Below, one piece after another: positions 58,623-64,000 of a DNA stretch of 64,000 bases. The stretch is from Apium graveolens (lineage: Eukaryota > Streptophyta > Magnoliopsida > Apiales > Apiaceae): NCBI RefSeq assembly GCF_009905375.1, contig NC_133653.1:99127261-99191260 (forward strand), read 5' to 3'. Under the pieces are notes generated by a model. That model made no database searches. It had not been told where the DNA came from and saw nothing but the letters and a program-made list of their open reading frames with translations. Made by a program: the position numbers and the translations under genes. The first letter of the stretch is position 1, and each line of letters opens with the position of its first letter.

Positions 58623-61600
58623 ATGACACCCAAAAGAAAAGCACGACCCGACTCATCTAATAGAAATACCGAGGGCCAAAATGATAATAATCAGATGGAT
58701 CAGATGTTTCATCTCATGCAACAGCAAATACCGATGATACAGCAACAGATGCAGCAGCAACAACAGCAGTTTCAATAACAAATGCTACAGCAAGACGCTC
58801 ATCCAGGACATCAAGTACAACCAGCAGCACCTGTAGTTACTTTCAAGCAATTTCAGTCGGTAAAGCCTCCAGAATTTATCGGTTCCACAGATCCTACAAA
58901 GGCGAGAGCTTGGCTGAAGGAGATAGAAAAGGCTTTTACATTGGTGAAAGTTGAGGAAGAACAGAAAACGGATTTTGCTAGCTACTTTCTGAAAGGCGAA
59001 GCCAATTACTGGTGGGAATCGAAGAAAGCTTTGGAAAGGGAAGGTGTGGTGACCTGGGATAGGTTCACTGATCTTTTCCTGGAGAAATATTTTCCTCGCT
59101 TCATAAATAATCAGATGGAGATCAAGTTCCTGGAGCTGAAATAAGACAACTTATCGGTTGCGGATTATGAAATCAAGTTCACTGAATTGGCCATATTTGT
59201 TCCTGAGCAAGTGGATACGGATGAAAAGCGGGCCAAGAGATTCCAGCAGGGACTGAAGTCATGGATTCGTAGTAGGTTAGCCATATTTGAACTGACGACT
59301 TATACGGCTGTTATTCAGAAGGCCATGATCATTGAAGGTGAGAGTGAAGCAGCTCAGAAAGAGAAGGGACCAGGAAATTCCCAGAACCGTTTCAACAGAA
59401 GGCCGGGATTTCAAGCCCGGGGAAAAGTAAATGCCAGGAGACCAGAACAAAGCAAGCAGAGGACGGGTAATCAACTTCCCGCCCCAACTCAGCAAATACT
59501 TATCCGACCGCCTATACCTGATTGCAGAACATGTGGTAAAAAACATACTGGGATTTGCAATAAGCCAAATGTCACGTGTTTCAAGTGCAAGCAAAGGGGA
59601 CACTACTCTGGAGAATGTCCGATGGGAAGAGCAGAGGTCACTTGTTTCCAGTGTGGAAGAAAAGGACATATTGCTAAGGACTGCAGAGGAGTTGCGATGG
59701 TCGCTAGTATTCCAAGGGTTTTAGCATTACCTCCACCTCCACTACCACCACAACATCAGCCCAGGGCAAGGACTTTCAACATGTCAATGAAGGAAGCTGT
59801 ACAGAGTCTGAATGTGGTTGCAGGTACGCTCCCTGTGAATTCCATAAATGCTCTAGTATTGATTGATTCAGAAGCTACTAGATCTTTTATTTCTGAAGAT
59901 TTTATCTCTAAGATAGATTATGAGATTCAGTGGTTAGATAAAGTGCTAGTCATAAAATTAGCAAATGATGATCAGGTTATGGTAGATCAAGTATGTCCAG
60001 ATTGTGATATTGAGATAGGGAGATGTCATTTCTCAATTGACTTGATACCTTTCAGGTTAGGAGAATTTGATGTTATTTTAGGAATGGACTGGCTAGCTAG
60101 TAATAATGCTCACATTGATTGCGCAAACAAGAAAGTGAAATTGTAAACTGAAGAAAATACAACGGTAATATTTAAAGGAGAAAAGCAAAAGCAGAGATTC
60201 TTAATAATAATGCAGACAAAACAATTGCTACGTCAAGGATGTCAAGCCTATTTAGCCTACATGTTGGATACCAACAAAGAAAGTCCGAAGATTGAAGATA
60301 TTCCTGTAGTTTGTGAGTTTCCCGATGTCTTTCCAGACGAACTTCCAGGACTACCACCGGATCGAGAAATCGAGTTCACTATTGATTTGGCGCCAGGGAC
60401 TGATCCAATTTTGAAAGCTCCATATCGAATGGCACCTGTTGAAATGAAAGAATTAGCAAAGCAGTTGCAAGAACTTCTCGACAAAGGAATCATAAGGCCA
60501 AGTGTATCCCCATGGGGCACACCAGTATTGTTCGTGAAAAAGAAGGACGGTAGCATGCGACTGTGTATTGATTATCATGAGCTGAACAAGTTAACTATTA
60601 AGAATAAATATCCTTTGCCTCACATCGATGACTTATTTGATCAACAGAAAGGAGCAACATGGTTTTCGAAAATCGACTTACGATCAGGTTATCATCAGTT
60701 AAAGATCAAGGCAGAAGATATTCCAAAGACTGCGTTCAGAACGAGGTATGGACGTTATGAACTTCTTGTGATGGCTTTTGGACTGACGAATGCACCTGCA
60801 GCATTTATGTATTTGATGAATCGAGTATTCAAGAAGTACCTGGATAAGTTTATCATTGTATTTATTGATGACGTCTTGATTTATTCGAAGACGGAAGAAG
60901 AACATGCAGCGCACTTAAGAAGGACACTGGAGATATTACGAAAGGAGCAACTTTATGCAAAATTTTCAAAATGTGAATTTTGGTTAAAGGAAGTGCAATT
61001 TTTAGGACACATCATTAGTATTGAAGGAATTCAAGTGGACTCAGCGAAGATTGAAGCTATTCTAAATTAAGAAAGACCAAAGACGCCAACGGAAGTCAGA
61101 AGTTTTTTAGGATTAGTAGGTTATTATAGAAGATTCGTTAAAGATTTTGCAAAGATAGCCACACCATTGACGAAGTTGACACGAAAGAATGAAAAGTTCG
61201 AATGGAACGAGAAATGCGAAGCAAGTTTCCAAGAATTGAAGAATCGATTAGTAACCGCACCTGTACTTGTTTTACCTGATGATCAAGGAGACTTTGTCAT
61301 ATACAGCGACGCTTCATATCGAGGACTCGGATGTGTTTTGATGCAACATGGCAACGTGATCGCATACGCTTCCAGACAGCTAAAGTCGCATGAACAGAAA
61401 TATCCGACGCACGATCTCGAACTAGCAGTAATTGTGTTCGCACTAAAACTCTGGAGACACTGTCTATACCGTGAAAAATGTGAGATTTACATGGATCATA
61501 AAAGCTTGAAGTATATTTTTACACAGAAGGAACTTAACATGCGACAGTGATGTTGGCTAGAGTTAATCAAGGATTACGACGTCTCAATCAATTATCATCC

Positions 61601-63182
61601 AGGCAAGGCCAATGTAGTAGCTGATGCGTTAAGTCGAAAGGAACGATTGAACCTGTTAACATCTTCAGAAGACTTAATCAAATAATTCGATAAATTGGAG
61701 ATTGAAGTTCGTGTTCCAAAAAGCTCTACTGAAATGATTTACGCTATGACTTTTCATCCGGAACTATTGAAGAAAATAAGAAGGTGTCAGGAAGAAGTAA
61801 TGGACCAGGAAATCGACAATTTGACAGGAGAAGAGATTACCAGTCAGAAGGATACTAAAGGAATTTTTCGAGTTGCTTCGAGGATCTGGATACCTAACGT
61901 ACCGGAATTGAAAGCGGAAATTTTACAAGACGCTCATAGTTCAAGATATTCGATTCATCCCGGAAGCACAAAGATGTACAGAGACCTGAAGGAAAACTTT
62001 TGGTGGCGAAATATGAAGAAAGAGATAGCGGAATGGGTCAGCAAGTGTTATACATGCCAAAGAGTGAAAGATGAACATCAATGCCCGAGCGGACTACTAC
62101 AACCACTAGATATTCCAGAATGGAAATGGGAGCACTTTGCCATGGATTTTGTAGTGGGACTTCCAAGGACGAAAGAAAATCATGATGCAATTTGGGTTAT
62201 CATTGATCGATTAACGAAGTCAGCACATTTTCTTCCGATCAACAAAAGGTTTTCACTGGACAAGTTAGTGCACTTATATCTCAAGCAAATCATAATTTGT
62301 CATGGAGTACCCGTATCGATTGTAGCGGATCGAGATCCCCGTTTCAATTCAAGATTTTGGAGATAATTCAAAGAATGTCTAGGAACCAAGTTGAACATGA
62401 GTACTGCTTATCATCCACAAATGGACGGGCAAAGTGAAAGGACAATCCAAACAATCGAATATATGCTACGTGTATGCACAATAGACTTTGAAGGCAATTG
62501 GGACGAGCACTTACCGCTAGTGGAATTTTCTTATAATAACAGCTATCAAGCGAGTATCGGGATGCCACCTTATGAAGCTTTATATGGGAGAAAGTGCAGA
62601 TCACCTACATGTTGGGATGAAGTTGGAGAACGCAAGATTCTAGGTCCAGAACTGATTCAGCAGACCAAGGAAAAAGTAGAACTTATCCGCAAGCGACTTG
62701 AAGCAGCGCAGAATCGACAGCGTAAATATGCAGATCAATCCAGAAAAGATATGGACTATCAGGAAGGGGAACATGTACTGCCAAAGGTATCACCATGGAA
62801 GGGATTAACTAGGTTTGGCAACAAAGGCAAATTGAAACCTCGCTACGTTGGACCATTTGAAATTTTGAAGAAAGTCGGAAAGGTTGCGTACGAATTAGCT
62901 TTCCCACCCCACATGCAGCATATTCATAACGTATTTCACGTGTCCATGCTTAAGAAGTACAATCCTGATACAAGACATGTAATAGAATATGACCCAATCA
63001 AACTTCAAGCAGATTTGTCATATGCAGAGCAGCCGATAAGAATTCTAGATCGTCAAGAAAGGGTATTAAGGAATAAGTCTGTACCATTAGTGAGAGTTGT
63101 GTGGAGAAACCCAGTGGTTGAAGAATCATCCTGGGAGCTCGAGAGTGAAATGCTAGAAAAGTATCCTAAGTTATTTTCATAG
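58623..63182 (+). pseudogene. gag-pol: Gag-Pol polyprotein of Tekay chromovirus, seven in-frame stops
   Basis: A single frame of 1,520 codons from the ATG at 58623 to the stop at 63180-63182. Premature stops begin at 58776, 59142, 60144, 61068, 61548, 61683 and 62364; I find no frameshift. In order: Gln-rich start; gag domain (FLKGEANYWWESKKAL ... FLEKYFPRF); zinc knuckles CFKCKQRGHYSGEC and CFQCGRKGHIAKDC; protease reading LIDSEATRSFIS, where the usual DSG is DSE; RT ([30 protein letters not shown] near residue 747); RNase H ([10 protein letters not shown] near 894); integrase zinc (HPGSTKMYRDL, CYTCQ) and DDE (MDFVVGLP, ADRDPRF, YHPQMDGQSERT); and chromodomain (about 1466-1519, VVWRNPVVEESSWELESEML). 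Not functional as it stands. Confidence 0.93.
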
Positions 63183-63209
63183 CGTGATTCTGAGGGCAGA
63201 ATCCTGTTA

Positions 63210-63224
63210 GGGGGGGGGGGAGAA
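63210..63224 (+). promoter_or_regulatory. Polypurine tract of element B
   Basis: A G11 run followed by AGAA, directly before the 3' LTR. Confidence 0.88.
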
Positions 63225-64000
63225 TGTAACGACTGAGAAATTACGCTTGTATTAAATTATAATAAAGATAAATTATGTGTATTATTATGTGATTAAATGT
63301 GTTGAGTCATTAAACCCTGATTATTATGTGCTACGTGTTGTCAGTTTTGATCCGAACGTGTTTTGGATATTTATTGAATGTTTTATCGTAAGTTATATAT
63401 TTTATATCAAAACCCGTACAGCTCAAACAATGTTTTAAAAGCCCGTATTTCAAACAAAATCATTGGACCTATTTTATCAAAAATAACCTATACCATATCG
63501 CTATTCTGAACCCCTAGACGTTTTACAAATTTACCTTTTTCGTGAAAAACGACTTTTCCGGACCCCTTCGGGTACCAAAAACCACACAAAAATCACATTT
63601 TTATTTTTACATGATCATTAAATTATCATACATCATTTTTCTTTGCATTTTTTGTAATATTCACAATTTTTGGAAATATTTGGAAATTTTTGACATTTAT
63701 TTTGTATTTATTGGATATATAAAAATTCATTATTAATACCCAAAAATTATAAAAATTGGGGCCAAATATTTTTATTAGGAGTGTAATTAGCCCCTTAATT
63801 TTATTTGGGCGTATTATTTTGTATAAATATAAATAGCTCATTATTAGTAATTAATTAGTTAATTAATCATAAAAATTCAGAAAATTAGGAATTAGGGTTT
63901 GTGGGTGAAGAACAAGGCAGAGAATCAAAGCACAAATTCGAAGTGATTCCGGCATCCAAATCGATCATGTAAGTAACCATTTTGAAGCTTATGAATCGTA
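63225..64000 (+). repeat. 3' LTR of element B, partial
   Basis: Begins TGTAACGACTGAG, matching the 5' LTR start. It then carries about 440 bp (63318-63764) absent from the 5' LTR before matching again (ATATTTTTATTA-GAGTGTAA). Truncated by the window edge. Confidence 0.92.

Larger units (their letters stand above)
53990..64000 (+). mobile_element. Tekay-type chromovirus (Ty3/Gypsy, element B), right end outside window
   Basis: 5' LTR 53990-57117, PBS, an extra Pro-rich ORF, then a gag-pol frame in the order gag, protease, RT, RNase H, integrase, chromodomain, a PPT, and the start of the 3' LTR (63225 onward). Integrase after RT marks Ty3/Gypsy; the C-terminal chromodomain and 3-kb LTRs fit the Tekay/Del chromoviruses. 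It is related to, but clearly distinct from, the array at 33204-50062. Confidence 0.92.

Noticed and set aside
59277..59669. Antisense open frames over the gag-pol of element B
   Set aside because: Shadows of the coding strand; no domain and no conserved features.
58623..63182. In-frame stops read as a recoded or alternative genetic code
   Set aside because: Stops of two kinds fall at unrelated, normally conserved residues (Gln, Arg, Lys, Trp), as expected for pseudogenisation. Neighbouring genes use the standard code.
1..64000. tRNA, rRNA or snRNA genes
   Set aside because: The only tRNA-like matches are the short PBS sequences of retroelements; no cloverleaf was seen on reading both strands.

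Overview
This is a stretch of eukaryotic, land-plant (dicot-type) nuclear DNA. It is AT-rich, with intron-containing genes, plant-type MITEs and deeply nested LTR retrotransposons. I see nothing bacterial, organellar or rRNA/tRNA. The species cannot be fixed from the sequence.

Region 1-8836 is most of a Sirevirus-type Ty1/Copia element on the minus strand: 5' LTR 8224-8836, PBS, gag, pol, then a long 3' region with extra ORFs. Its 3' LTR lies beyond the left edge. It sits against the 3' end of a multi-exon minus-strand gene (about 9031-12665) that joins a plant mobile domain (PMD) to a C48/Ulp1-like protease region. The catalytic His and Asp of the protease are visible, but its Cys half is not. 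Two related minisatellites lie in or beside introns of this gene, and an array of four palindromes lies upstream at 13824-13967.

Region 14000-22240 is ordinary gene space. It holds a Mutator-like MITE with a 10-bp target duplication and a QRT3-like polygalacturonase gene (16083-20122, three exons, intron 2 carrying two MITEs). A Stowaway MITE follows. A decayed endogenous pararetrovirus fragment (Caulimoviridae RNase H region) lies at 22242-23165.

Region 23190-64000 is a nest of retrotransposons that can be ordered by their target-site duplications. A plus-strand Sirevirus (only its 5' LTR, PBS and gag start remain visible) was hit by two elements. The first is a minus-strand Copia/Sirevirus at 23331-52894, TSD AGAAG. 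The second is a plus-strand Ty3/Gypsy Tekay-type chromovirus that starts at 53990 and runs off the right edge. The 23331-52894 Copia was itself hit by a second Tekay-type element at 33204-50062, TSD CCTGA. That element now has the structure LTR-internal-LTR-internal-LTR, an internally duplicated and deleted derivative.

None of the retroelements looks intact. The left Copia is the closest to coding-competent (long open gag and pol), with one integrase zinc ligand replaced. The right Tekay element keeps a single 1,520-codon frame broken only by stop codons. The only probably functional host gene is the QRT3-like gene.
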